Source: Limimaricola sp. G21655-S1 (GTDB lineage Bacteria > Pseudomonadota > Alphaproteobacteria > Rhodobacterales > Rhodobacteraceae). Taken from it: a DNA stretch of 64,000 nt. A program made the position numbers and the translations under genes. Where the stretch lies: assembly GCF_027213785.1 (NCBI RefSeq), contig NZ_JAPWGO010000006.1:1-64000 (forward strand). Reading direction: 5' to 3'. Below, one piece after another: positions 8,523 to 16,354 of the stretch. Numbering within the stretch: position 1 is the first letter of the stretch; each line of letters begins with the position of its first letter. The notes under the pieces are model-generated. The model saw only the letters and a program-made list of their open reading frames with translations. It had not been told where the DNA came from and searched no databases.

Positions 8523-9809
8523 TCAGTAGTTCGATTTGGTTTGCACGCAGGTCTCGGTCTGCGTGTTGTACATGCCGCAATCGAGTTCCTGCCAATCCGA
8601 GGTCAGCACCGCGCTCTCGGGCAGGTAGTCGGTCCAGGCGTCGCCCGGCACGGGATCGGTCTCGCTCAGGATGTCGAACTGCCCGTCCTCGGTGATCTCG
8701 CCGATCAGCACCGGCTTGGTCAGGTGATGGTTGGGCAGCATCTCGGCGGTGGAGCCGGTCAGGTTGTCGAAGGTCTGGCCATACATCGCCGCGCGCACCG
8801 CATCGACATCGGTGGTGCCGGCATCCTCGACCGCCTGCGCCCACATGTTGAAGCCGATGTAATGCGCCTCCATCGGGTCGTTGGTGACCCGCTCCTCGCC
8901 CATCTTCTCCTTCCACTTGGCAACGAAGGCCTCGTTGGCCTCGCCCTCGGCCGACTGGAAGTAGTTCCACGCCGCGAGGTGGCCGACGAGGTTCGAGGTG
9001 TCGAGACCCGACAGCTCCTCCTCGCCCACCGAGAAGGCGATGACCGGGATGTCCTCGGCCGAGACGCCCTGCGCCGCCAGCTCCTTGTAGAAGCCGATAT
9101 TGGCATCGCCGTTGATGGTCGAGATCACGCCGACCTTCTTGCCGTCGGCGCCGAGCGCCACGACGTCCGAGACGATCTTGGACCAGTCGGAATGGCCGAA
9201 GGGGGTGTAGTTGACGAAGATGTCGGCATCGGCGACGCCCTGATCCTTAAGATAGGCCTCGAGGATGTTGTTGGTGGTGCGCGGATAAACGTAGTCGGTG
9301 CCCAGCAGCGCGAATTTCTCGACGCCCATCTCCTCGATCATGTAGTCGGTGGCGGGGATCGCCTGCTGGTTCGGCGCGGCGCCGGTGTAGAACACGTTTT
9401 TCGAGGATTCCTCTCCCTCGTACTGCACCGGATAGAACAGCAGCCCGTTCAGCTCCTCGATCACCGGCAGCACCGACTTGCGCGACACGCTGGTCCAGTT
9501 GCCGAAGATCACGTCGACCTCGTGCACGGTCAGCAGCTCGCGCGCCTTCTCGGCGAAGAGCGGCCAGTCGGAGGCCGGGTCGACCACCACCGCCTCGAGA
9601 TCGCAGCCTAAGAGGCCGCCCTTCTCGTTCTGGTCCTCGACCAGCATCAGCACCGTGTCCTTCAGCGTCGTCTCGGAGATCGCCATGGTGCCCGAGAGCG
9701 AATGGAGCACGCCGACCTTGATCGGGCAGGCGGTGTCCTGCGCCATGGCGGGGGCGGCCGAGAGGCCGAGCGCCGCGGTCAGGGCGAGGGTGGAAATACG
9801 CGTTTTCAT
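8523..9809 (-). CDS. urtA: Urea ABC transporter substrate-binding protein UrtA
   Basis: A 428-residue periplasmic urea-binding protein of the Leu/Ile/Val-binding class. The signal peptide ends at APAMAQ near residue 24. The mature part begins with the family segment IKVGVLHSLSGTMAISE and contains NGLLFYPVQYEGEESS and VFYTGAAPNQQ, both typical of UrtA rather than LivK. The start at 9809 has CGGGAGACAG upstream. It is the first gene of urtABCDE and faces the urease operon across about 390 bases of shared regulatory DNA. Confidence 0.95.
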   Translation of the reverse strand: MKTRISTLALTAALGLSAAPAMAQDTACPIKVGVLHSLSGTMAISETTLKDTVLMLVEDQNEKGGLLGCDLEAVVVDPASDWPLFAEKARELLTVHEVDVIFGNWTSVSRKSVLPVIEELNGLLFYPVQYEGEESSKNVFYTGAAPNQQAIPATDYMIEEMGVEKFALLGTDYVYPRTTNNILEAYLKDQGVADADIFVNYTPFGHSDWSKIVSDVVALGADGKKVGVISTINGDANIGFYKELAAQGVSAEDIPVIAFSVGEEELSGLDTSNLVGHLAAWNYFQSAEGEANEAFVAKWKEKMGEERVTNDPMEAHYIGFNMWAQAVEDAGTTDVDAVRAAMYGQTFDNLTGSTAEMLPNHHLTKPVLIGEITEDGQFDILSETDPVPGDAWTDYLPESAVLTSDWQELDCGMYNTQTETCVQTKSNY

Positions 9810-10200
9810 GTCACTGTCTCCCGCGGGACGCGGCGTCGACGTTGCCCGCTGGGCCCGCCGGTTCTAGATCTCGTCCCGCAACATCGTTGCACCCGGGGGC
9901 GGCCGTCGAGAGCTGCAATTCCTGCGGCCGTCCCCATCTCCCGCCCCTGCCCGGTGCCGATCGGCCCGGTGGCGGATGCGCTCATCGTTTGAGCAGCGCG
10001 GCCGAAGTGGCAAACTTCCGGGCGCCGCGGCGCAGCGGGATTGCGGCCATTGCCGACATTTTGTGCAAATGCCCGGGACCATGCCGTAATCCTGATCGCT
10101 ATGGCGCGGCGGGCCCGGCGATCCCGGCGCCCGGTCTGGCATCTTCGTATCCGGACGGCGCAGGAAAGCGGCAGGAGATGCCTCGGGGAGAACCGCCATC
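9810..10200. promoter_or_regulatory. Divergent regulatory region between urtA and ureD
   Basis: No believable gene is present. This stretch must contain the promoters of both the urea-transport operon and the urease operon. It includes an AT-richer segment near 10050-10100. I did not find a clear sigma-54 element or a symmetric NtrC site by eye, so nitrogen control is only an expectation from relatives. Confidence 0.45.
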
Positions 10201-11001
10201 CTGCACCAGCTGCCATATGCCGCCCCGCCTCGCGCGAAGGGCGCCCTGCGGATCGAGGCCGGGGCGGGCGGGCTGTCGCTGCTGCGCCAGGAAGGGGCGC
10301 TGCGGGCGCTGTTCCCGCGCAAGCCGCATGTCGAGGCGGTGATCCTCAACACCTCCGGCGGCGCCACCGGGGGCGACCGGCTCGAGATCGAGGCGCGGGC
10401 GACCCCGGGCGGGCATCTGCGGCTCACCACGCAGGCCGCCGAGCGGGCCTATCGCAGTTCCGGCGGCCCGGCGGCGCGCATCCGCAACCGGCTCGCGGCC
10501 GAGACCGGCGCGCGGCTCGACTGGCTGCCGCAGGAGACGATCCTCTATCGCGGCTGCGATCTCGACCGGGCGCTCACGCTCGATCTCGCTCCCGGCGCCC
10601 GGGCGCTTCTGGTCGAGCCGGTGATCTTCGGCCGGGCGCTGATGGGCGAGGTGCTGGGCGAGGCGCGGTTCCGCGACCGCATCGAGATCCGCCGCGACGG
10701 CGCGCCGCTCTATCTCGACGCGATGCGGCTCGAAGGAGACGTCGCCGCGCATCTCGCGCGCCCCGCCGTGGCGAACGGCGCCGGCGCGATGGCCAGCGTG
10801 ATCCTCGCCGCCGCCGAGGCCGAGGCGCATCTCGCGCCGATCCGCGCGCTGCTGCCCGCAACGGGGGGCGCGACGCTCGTCGCCCCCGACCTTCTGGTGC
10901 TGCGGCTTCTGGCCGAGGACGGCTTCGCGCTGCGCCAGACGCTTCTGCCGATGCTCGACCTGCTGACCGGCGGCACCCTGCCCGCCTCATGGAGACTATA
11001 G
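10201..11001 (+). CDS. ureD: Urease accessory protein UreD
   Basis: UreD, a scaffold that docks on apo-urease with UreF and UreG during nickel loading. The frame reads [15 protein letters not shown], then [20 protein letters not shown], the hallmark UreD motif, and ends near LPASWRL. No ATG, GTG or TTG exists in frame between the stop at 10093 and an internal GTG at 10339, which is too late because family sequence is already present before it. The CTG at 10201, about ten bases after GGGGAG, is used here provisionally. The gene ends one base before ureA. The start is uncertain, and an N-terminal frameshift is possible. Confidence 0.82.
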   Translation: MHQLPYAAPPRAKGALRIEAGAGGLSLLRQEGALRALFPRKPHVEAVILNTSGGATGGDRLEIEARATPGGHLRLTTQAAERAYRSSGGPAARIRNRLAAETGARLDWLPQETILYRGCDLDRALTLDLAPGARALLVEPVIFGRALMGEVLGEARFRDRIEIRRDGAPLYLDAMRLEGDVAAHLARPAVANGAGAMASVILAAAEAEAHLAPIRALLPATGGATLVAPDLLVLRLLAEDGFALRQTLLPMLDLLTGGTLPASWRL

Positions 11002-11002
11002 G

Positions 11003-11305
11003 ATGAACCTCACCCCCCGCGAAAAGGACAAGCTCTTGGTCGCCATGGCCGCCGAGGTGGCGCGCCGCCGCCTCGCCCGGGGCGTCAAGCTCAACCACCC
11101 CGAGGCGATCGCGCTGATCACCGACGCGGTGGTCGAGGGCGCGCGCGACGGCCGCAGCGTGGCCGAGATGATGCAGAGGGGCGCCGAGGTGATCACCCGA
11201 GCGCAATGCATGGCGGGCGTGCCCGAGATGATCCCCGAGGTGCAGGTCGAGGCGACGTTCCCCGACGGCACCAAGCTCGTCACCGTGCACGACCCGATCC
11301 GTTGA
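11003..11305 (+). CDS. ureA: Urease subunit gamma UreA
   Basis: A 100-residue gamma subunit of cytoplasmic nickel urease. It starts [20 protein letters not shown] and contains [20 protein letters not shown] and [18 protein letters not shown], all nearly invariant in UreA. Length matches the family. AGGA-like purines at the end of ureD serve as its ribosome-binding site, and the ureD stop lies one base upstream, so the two genes are probably translationally coupled. Confidence 0.97.
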   Translation: MNLTPREKDKLLVAMAAEVARRRLARGVKLNHPEAIALITDAVVEGARDGRSVAEMMQRGAEVITRAQCMAGVPEMIPEVQVEATFPDGTKLVTVHDPIR

Positions 11306-11327
11306 GCCCCAGTCGTCGAAAGGACCG

Positions 11328-11480
11328 ATGATGACCCGCATCCTGCTTGCCACCCCGCTCGTCCTTCCCGCCCCGGCGCTCGCCCATGCGGGCGCGGCGC
11401 ATCTCCATGCCGGTTGGGCCGGGCCCCTCCTCGGCCTCGCGCTCGTTGCCGTGGCGCTGATCCGGGGGCTGCGCGCATGA
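11328..11480 (+). CDS. Small membrane protein encoded between ureA and ureB
   Basis: A 50-residue open frame, [22 protein letters not shown] at its start and [11 protein letters not shown] at its end. It has a hydrophobic N-terminus resembling a short signal sequence, a histidine-rich middle ([12 protein letters not shown]), and a second hydrophobic helix. AAAGGACCG upstream can serve as a ribosome-binding site. Its stop overlaps the ureB start by four bases (ATGA), which strongly suggests it is translated. Histidine richness hints at metal binding, but this is inference; no function is known to me. Confidence 0.65.
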   Translation: MMTRILLATPLVLPAPALAHAGAAHLHAGWAGPLLGLALVAVALIRGLRA

Positions 11481-11782
11481 TCCCCGGCGAGGTGATGCCA
11501 AAGAGCGGCGAGATCGAACTGAACGCGGGGTCGGAGGCGATCACGCTGATGGTCGCCAATACCGGCGACCGTCCGGTGCAGGTCGGCAGCCATTTCCACT
11601 TTGCCGAGGCCAATCCCGGCCTCGACTTCGACCGTTCGGCGGCGCGCGGACGGCGGCTCGACATCGCCTCGGGCACGGCGGTGCGCTTCGAGCCGGGCCA
11701 GCGCCGCGAGGTGCGGCTGATCGAGATCGGCGGCGACCGGCGCGTCTTCGGCTTCCAGGGCGACGTGATGGGAGAGCTGTGA
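11477..11782 (+). CDS. ureB: Urease subunit beta UreB
   Basis: A 101-residue beta subunit of urease. It begins [18 protein letters not shown] and contains [18 protein letters not shown], which is the conserved UreB core. The usual [15 protein letters not shown] and [10 protein letters not shown] segments complete the family length. It overlaps the small upstream gene by four bases. It assembles with UreA and UreC into the trimer-based holoenzyme. Confidence 0.97.
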   Translation: MIPGEVMPKSGEIELNAGSEAITLMVANTGDRPVQVGSHFHFAEANPGLDFDRSAARGRRLDIASGTAVRFEPGQRREVRLIEIGGDRRVFGFQGDVMGEL

Positions 11783-11848
11783 TGGTCGCGCATGGGGGGA
11801 ATCGGCTTCGTATGCTAGGCTGGCGGCGGACCGGACCGGAGGTTTGCC

Positions 11849-12205
11849 ATGCGTTTCGTTTTCCTGTTCCCGCTCCTTCTCCTGCATTCCCTGCCCGCCT
11901 TGGCGCGGAACGACTATCACCGCTGCGACCCGTCCACGCAGATGGGCCTCAACTTCTGCGCCCACGAGGAGTGGATGGCCGCCGATGCCGAGCTGAACCG
12001 CCTGTGGGGCGTGGTGAAACCGCGCGCCGATGCCCGGGGGACCGGTCAGGCGCTTCTGAACGAGCAGCGCGCCTGGCTCGCGCGGCGCGACGCGACCTGC
12101 GAGCCGGAGCAGCAGGGCGGCGGCAGCGCCGCGCCGATGTTCTACTGGAGATGCATGGAGGAGCTGACGCTGCGCCGCAACGCGGAGCTGCGCGCGCTGC
12201 GCTGA
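11849..12205 (+). CDS. Secreted LprI/DUF1311-like protein inside the urease operon
   Basis: A 118-residue protein with a signal peptide ([19 protein letters not shown]). The mature part has the DUF1311/LprI pattern: a Cys pair around [12 protein letters not shown], the helix [13 protein letters not shown], then [16 protein letters not shown] and a fourth Cys in YWRCMEE. Family members include the mycobacterial lysozyme inhibitor LprI, but most have no assigned function. GGAGG precedes the ATG by a few bases. It sits between ureB and ureC on the same strand, an unusual place for an envelope protein. Confidence 0.75.
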   Translation: MRFVFLFPLLLLHSLPALARNDYHRCDPSTQMGLNFCAHEEWMAADAELNRLWGVVKPRADARGTGQALLNEQRAWLARRDATCEPEQQGGGSAAPMFYWRCMEELTLRRNAELRALR

Positions 12206-12210
12206 GCCGC

Positions 12211-12245
12211 GCCTCCATGAGCCCTGCGACCCAACTCATGGAGGC
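12211..12245 (+). promoter_or_regulatory. Hairpin covering the ureC ribosome-binding site
   Basis: A perfect inverted repeat with 11-base arms, GCCTCCATGAG and CTCATGGAGGC, separated by 13 bases. The 3' arm contains GGAGG, the Shine-Dalgarno sequence located seven bases before the ureC ATG. In the folded mRNA the site would be masked, so it could modulate ureC translation or act as a processing or stability element. Confidence 0.6.
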
Positions 12246-12251
12246 CATCCG

Positions 12252-13961
12252 ATGCCCGTGACCATTCCGCGCGGCGACTACGCCGCCATGTACGGCCCCA
12301 CCACCGGCGACCGGGTCCGGCTCGCCGATACCGACCTCGTGATCGAGGTCGAGCGCGATCTCACCACCTATGGCGAGGAGGTGAAGTTCGGCGGCGGCAA
12401 GACGATCCGCGACGGCATGGGCCAGAGCCAGCGCTCGCGCGCCGAGGGCGCGGTCGACACGGCTGTAACCAACGCGCTGATCCTCGACCATACCGGCATC
12501 TTCAAGGCGAATGTCGGGCTGCGCAACGGGCGCATCGCCGCCATCGGCAAGGCGGGCAACCCCGATACCCAGCCGAACGTCGACATCGTCGTGGGCCCCG
12601 GAACCGAGGTGATCGCCGGCGAGGGGCGCATCCTCACCGCCGGCGGCATGGACAGCCACATCCACTACATCTGTCCGCAGCAGATCGAGGAGGCGCTGGC
12701 CTCGGGCGTCACCACCATGCTCGGCGGCGGCACCGGTCCGGCGCATGGCACGCTCGCCACCACCTGCACGCCGGGGCCGTGGCATCTCGCCCGGATGCTG
12801 CAATCGGCCGATGCCTTCCCGATGAACCTCGCCTTCGCGGGCAAGGGCAACGCCTCGCTGCCCGGCGCGCTGCACGAGCAGGTGCTCGCCGGCGCCAGCG
12901 CGCTGAAACTGCACGAGGATTGGGGCACGACGCCTGCCGCCATCGACTGCTGCCTGCGGGTCGCCGACGAGACCGGCGTGCAGGTGATGATCCACACCGA
13001 CACTCTCAACGAGGCGGGCTTCGTCGAGAACACCGTCAAGGCCATCGCGGGCCGCACCATCCATGCCTTCCATACCGAGGGCGCGGGCGGCGGCCATGCC
13101 CCCGACATCATCAAGATCTGCGGCGAAATGTCGGTGCTGCCCGCCTCGACCAACCCGACGCGGCCCTTCACCGTCAACACGGTCGAGGAGCACCTCGACA
13201 TGCTGATGGTCTGCCACCACCTCGACAAGCGCGTGCCCGAGGACATCGCCTTCGCCGAGAGCCGGATCCGGCGCGAGACCATCGCCGCCGAGGACATCCT
13301 GCACGACATGGGCGCCTTCTCGATCATCGCCTCGGACAGCCAGGCGATGGGCCGCGTCGGCGAGGTGCTGATCCGCACCTGGCAGACCGCCGACAAGATG
13401 AAGCGCCAGCGCGGGCGTCTGGCCGAGGAGGCCGGTGAGAACGATAATTTCCGTGCCCGCCGCTATGTCGCGAAATACACGATCAATCCGGCGCTGGCGC
13501 ATGGCCTCGCGCATGAGATCGGCTCGATCGAGCCGGGCAAGCGCGCCGATCTGGTGCTCTGGCATCCGGCCTTCTTCGGGGTGAAGCCCGAGATGGTGCT
13601 CTTGGGCGGGCAGATCGTGATGGCGCAGATGGGCGATCCCAACGCCTCGATCCCCACCCCGCAGCCGGTGCATCTGCGGCCGATGTTCGGCGCCTATGGC
13701 CGTGCGGTCGAACATGCGGGCGTGACCTTCGTGTCCGAGGCCGCGCAGCAGGACGGTATCCGCGAGAGGCTCGGCCTCGCCAAGCAGACGGTGGCCATCG
13801 GCGACACGCGGCACGTCACCAAGCGCGATCTGAAGCTCAACGACGCCCTCCCGCATGTCGAGGTCGACCCCGAGACCTACGAGGTGCGTGCCGACGGCGT
13901 GCTGCTGACCTGCGAGCCCGCCGAGGTGCTGCCGATGGCGCAGCGCTATTTCCTGTTCTGA
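12252..13961 (+). CDS. ureC: Urease subunit alpha UreC (catalytic)
   Basis: A 569-residue catalytic subunit that hydrolyses urea to ammonia and carbamate. The nickel-binding histidines are visible in [14 protein letters not shown], the bridging carbamylated lysine is K219 in LKLHEDWG, further histidine ligands lie in [11 protein letters not shown] and [15 protein letters not shown], and the active-site flap Cys-His pair is in MVCHHLD. All expected residues are present and the length is normal. The start has GGAGG seven bases upstream, which a hairpin may mask. ureE follows after nine bases. Confidence 0.98.
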   Translation: MPVTIPRGDYAAMYGPTTGDRVRLADTDLVIEVERDLTTYGEEVKFGGGKTIRDGMGQSQRSRAEGAVDTAVTNALILDHTGIFKANVGLRNGRIAAIGKAGNPDTQPNVDIVVGPGTEVIAGEGRILTAGGMDSHIHYICPQQIEEALASGVTTMLGGGTGPAHGTLATTCTPGPWHLARMLQSADAFPMNLAFAGKGNASLPGALHEQVLAGASALKLHEDWGTTPAAIDCCLRVADETGVQVMIHTDTLNEAGFVENTVKAIAGRTIHAFHTEGAGGGHAPDIIKICGEMSVLPASTNPTRPFTVNTVEEHLDMLMVCHHLDKRVPEDIAFAESRIRRETIAAEDILHDMGAFSIIASDSQAMGRVGEVLIRTWQTADKMKRQRGRLAEEAGENDNFRARRYVAKYTINPALAHGLAHEIGSIEPGKRADLVLWHPAFFGVKPEMVLLGGQIVMAQMGDPNASIPTPQPVHLRPMFGAYGRAVEHAGVTFVSEAAQQDGIRERLGLAKQTVAIGDTRHVTKRDLKLNDALPHVEVDPETYEVRADGVLLTCEPAEVLPMAQRYFLF

Positions 13962-13970
13962 GGTAATGCG

Positions 13971-14441
13971 ATGAGTGATCTTCCCACCGCCCGGCAACTG
14001 CACCGCAAGGGCCACTGGTCAGGCCCGCACGAGGCTTGCGCGCTCGACTACGAGGGCCGCTTCCTGCGCCGCAAGCGGCTCGTGACCGCCTCGGGTCGCC
14101 CGTTCCTCGTCGATCTGCCGCAGACGACTTCGCTGGAAGCGGGCGACGCGCTGGAGCTGTCGGATGGTTCTCTCGTGGCGATCGAGGCCGCGCCCGAGCC
14201 GCTGACCGAGGCGCGCGGCGACCTCGTCCGCCTCGCTTGGCATGTCGGCAACCGGCACACGCCCTGCGAGATCAGACCCGACCGGCTGGTGATCCGCCGC
14301 GACCACGTGATCGCGCATATGCTGGCGCATCTGGGCGCCGAGCTGCGCGACGTGACCGGGCCATTCACCCCCGAAGGCGGCGCCTATGGTCACGGCCGCA
14401 CCCATGCGCATGAACATGTCGCGACGGCACATGCTCACTGA
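13971..14441 (+). CDS. ureE: Urease nickel chaperone UreE
   Basis: A 156-residue metallochaperone that delivers nickel to the UreDFG-urease complex. The N-terminal part matches UreE (LTASGRPFLVDLPQTTSLEAGDAL region), the central LVRLAWHVGNRHTPCEI contains the conserved metal-binding histidine segment, and the tail is histidine-rich ([18 protein letters not shown]), typical of nickel-storing UreE. A GAGGTAA stretch precedes the ATG. Its end overlaps the ureF start. Confidence 0.94.
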   Translation: MSDLPTARQLHRKGHWSGPHEACALDYEGRFLRRKRLVTASGRPFLVDLPQTTSLEAGDALELSDGSLVAIEAAPEPLTEARGDLVRLAWHVGNRHTPCEIRPDRLVIRRDHVIAHMLAHLGAELRDVTGPFTPEGGAYGHGRTHAHEHVATAHAH

Positions 14442-15075
14442 GTTGCAGGCCCTGACGCTGGCGCGATGGCTCTCGCCCGGCTACCCGGTCGGGGCCTTCG
14501 CCTATTCGCACGGGCTGGAACGGGCGATCGCGGATGGCCGGGTTTTCGACCGCGCGACGCTCGATGACTGGCTGCGCGATACGCTGGAGTTCGGCGCGGG
14601 TCGCAACGACGCGCTGCTGCTCGTCGCCGCATGGCACGCGGATGGGGACGACCTGGCCGGCATCGACGCCACCGCCCGCGCCCTGGCCGCCAGCCGCGAG
14701 CGGCTGATCGAGACGGAGCGGCAGGGCACGGCCTTCGCGCGGACCGAGGCCCGGGTCTCGGGCGTCACGGCGGCCCCCCTCGCCTATCCCGTCGCCATCG
14801 GCGCGGCGGCGGCGCGGCACGGTCTGCCGCCCCGATCCACTTGCGCGCTCTACCTGCAGGCCTTCGCGGCCAATCTCGTTTCGGCGGCGCAGCGGCTGAT
14901 GCCGCTGGGCCAGACCGAGGGGCAGCGGCTGCAATCCGCGCTCGCGCCGCTTTGCGCGCGCATCGCCGAGGAGGTCGAGCACGGCACGCTCGACGATCTC
15001 TCCTCCACCACCTTCATAGGCGACATCGCGTCGATGCGCCACGAAACCCAGCAACCGAGGATCTTCGCCACATGA
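14431..15075 (+). CDS. ureF: Urease accessory protein UreF
   Basis: A 214-residue helical accessory protein that acts with UreD and UreG in nickel insertion. It starts [20 protein letters not shown] and continues [10 protein letters not shown], the family N-terminal signature. Upstream in-frame ATGs at 14416, 14410 and 14386 are possible, but 14431 matches the usual family start and overlaps ureE by 11 bases. The C-terminus overlaps the ureG start in an ATGA arrangement. Confidence 0.93.
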   Translation: MLTELQALTLARWLSPGYPVGAFAYSHGLERAIADGRVFDRATLDDWLRDTLEFGAGRNDALLLVAAWHADGDDLAGIDATARALAASRERLIETERQGTAFARTEARVSGVTAAPLAYPVAIGAAAARHGLPPRSTCALYLQAFAANLVSAAQRLMPLGQTEGQRLQSALAPLCARIAEEVEHGTLDDLSSTTFIGDIASMRHETQQPRIFAT

Positions 15076-15707
15076 GCATCAGAACGATGAACGGGCCCCT
15101 CCGCATCGGCATCGGCGGCCCCGTCGGCGCCGGCAAGACGACGCTCACCGCCCAGCTCGCCCGCGCGCTTGCGCCCGGCCATTCGATCGGCGTCATCACC
15201 AACGACATCTACACGCAGGAGGATGCCGAGGCGCTGATGCGGATGCAGATCCTGCCCGGCGACCGGGTGATCGGCGTGGAAACCGGGGGTTGCCCGCATA
15301 CCGCGATCCGCGAGGATGCGAGCCTCAACCTCGCCGCCGTGGCGGAACTGGAGCGGCGGCATCCCGGCATCGAAGTGGTGCTGATCGAGAGCGGCGGCGA
15401 CAATCTCTCGGCCACCTTCTCGCCCGAGCTCGCCGATCTGACCGTCTACGTCATCGACGTGGCGGCCGGCGAGGAAATCCCGCGCAAGGGCGGCCCGGCG
15501 ATCACCCGCTCGGACCTTCTGGTGATCAACAAGACCGATCTGGCGCCGCATGTCGGCGCCTCGCTCGAGGTGATGCAGCGCGACGCGGCGCGGATGCGGG
15601 GATCGCGGCCCTTCGTGTTCTGCGCGCTCCGCCACGGGCGCGGTGTCGACGAGGTGCTGGCGCATCTACGCGAGATGGGCGGCCTCGTACCGCAGGGCGC
15701 CGCCTGA
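15072..15707 (+). CDS. ureG: Urease accessory GTPase UreG
   Basis: A 211-residue SIMIBI-class GTPase that powers nickel transfer. The P-loop is [11 protein letters not shown] near residue 15, the switch region includes [12 protein letters not shown], the metal-binding CPH motif is in [16 protein letters not shown], and the specificity motif is [13 protein letters not shown] second ATG lies five codons in (before NGPLRIG) and may be used instead. It is the last gene of the urease operon and ends 19 bases from the convergent DUF1127 gene. Confidence 0.96.
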   Translation: MSIRTMNGPLRIGIGGPVGAGKTTLTAQLARALAPGHSIGVITNDIYTQEDAEALMRMQILPGDRVIGVETGGCPHTAIREDASLNLAAVAELERRHPGIEVVLIESGGDNLSATFSPELADLTVYVIDVAAGEEIPRKGGPAITRSDLLVINKTDLAPHVGASLEVMQRDAARMRGSRPFVFCALRHGRGVDEVLAHLREMGGLVPQGAA

Positions 15708-15726
15708 CGCCCCGTGGCCCGGTGGA

Positions 15727-15927
15727 TCAGCGCGCGACCGCGCGCGCGGCGGCGTCGCGGGCGATCTCGCGGATCTGCGAGCGCGCGAAGCCGAGATCGG
15801 CTAGATCGCGGTCGCTCAGCCGCGACAGCTCGGACACGGTGCGGCGGTAGACGCGCCACCGCGTCGTGGCCGAGGCAAGGTATCCCGCGACATCGGTACG
15901 GGCCTGGGACGGTACTGCGAGTCTCAT
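15727..15927 (-). CDS. DUF1127 small protein (66 residues)
   Basis: A 66-residue basic protein starting MRLAVPSQARTDVAGYLAS and ending with the DUF1127 domain (LSRLSDRDLADLGFARSQI then REIARDAAARAV). The start is set by AGGAGATACCGTC directly upstream. DUF1127 proteins of alphaproteobacteria, such as CcaF1 of Rhodobacter, are RNA-binding or phosphate/stress-linked; that role is not shown here. It is one of three DUF1127 genes in this window (others at 32773 and 36508). Confidence 0.85.
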   Translation of the reverse strand: MRLAVPSQARTDVAGYLASATTRWRVYRRTVSELSRLSDRDLADLGFARSQIREIARDAAARAVAR

Positions 15928-16354
15928 GACGGTATCTCCTGACATGATCTGAACGGGCGCTCCCGCGCCGCTTGATCGAAGACTGGCGTCTCGACGCAGC
16001 ATGTACCAGTGCCGTCGGGCTGTACCCTGCCATGCAATTGCTGCAATGCAGCATCATTGGTTTGACCGGGCTGCGTTTTCCTCCTGCCGGCCGATCGGGC
16101 AGGCAGCGTCAGATCTGTCTGCGGGGCGATCATTCGCCGCGCGAAGTCCCCGGCAGGCGGCGATTTCGACGGAACTGCCCGTTTCGCACGGGCCGCCAGC
16201 CCCGACCGCGCAAGGGCGAATCATTCCCGGCCAACACTCGGGTGGGGGCTTTCGACGCATTGCAGTCGCGGGCCGAGATCGAACTTGGATCGACCCGCGC
16301 CGCTGTCCCATCGGGGATAGGCGGCGCCTATCCCCGACCCCCGCGAAGGCCGTC
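15928..16354. other. Intergenic region between DUF1127 gene and MscS gene
   Basis: About 430 bases without a convincing gene. It should carry the promoter of the leftward DUF1127 gene near its left end. Short open frames present have no recognisable domains. A small regulatory RNA is possible but I see no specific structure. Confidence 0.4.

Noticed and set aside
11949-14015. 688-residue open frame antisense to ureC
   Set aside because: His/Arg/Gly-rich translation typical of the antisense of a high-GC gene; ureC on the other strand is certain.
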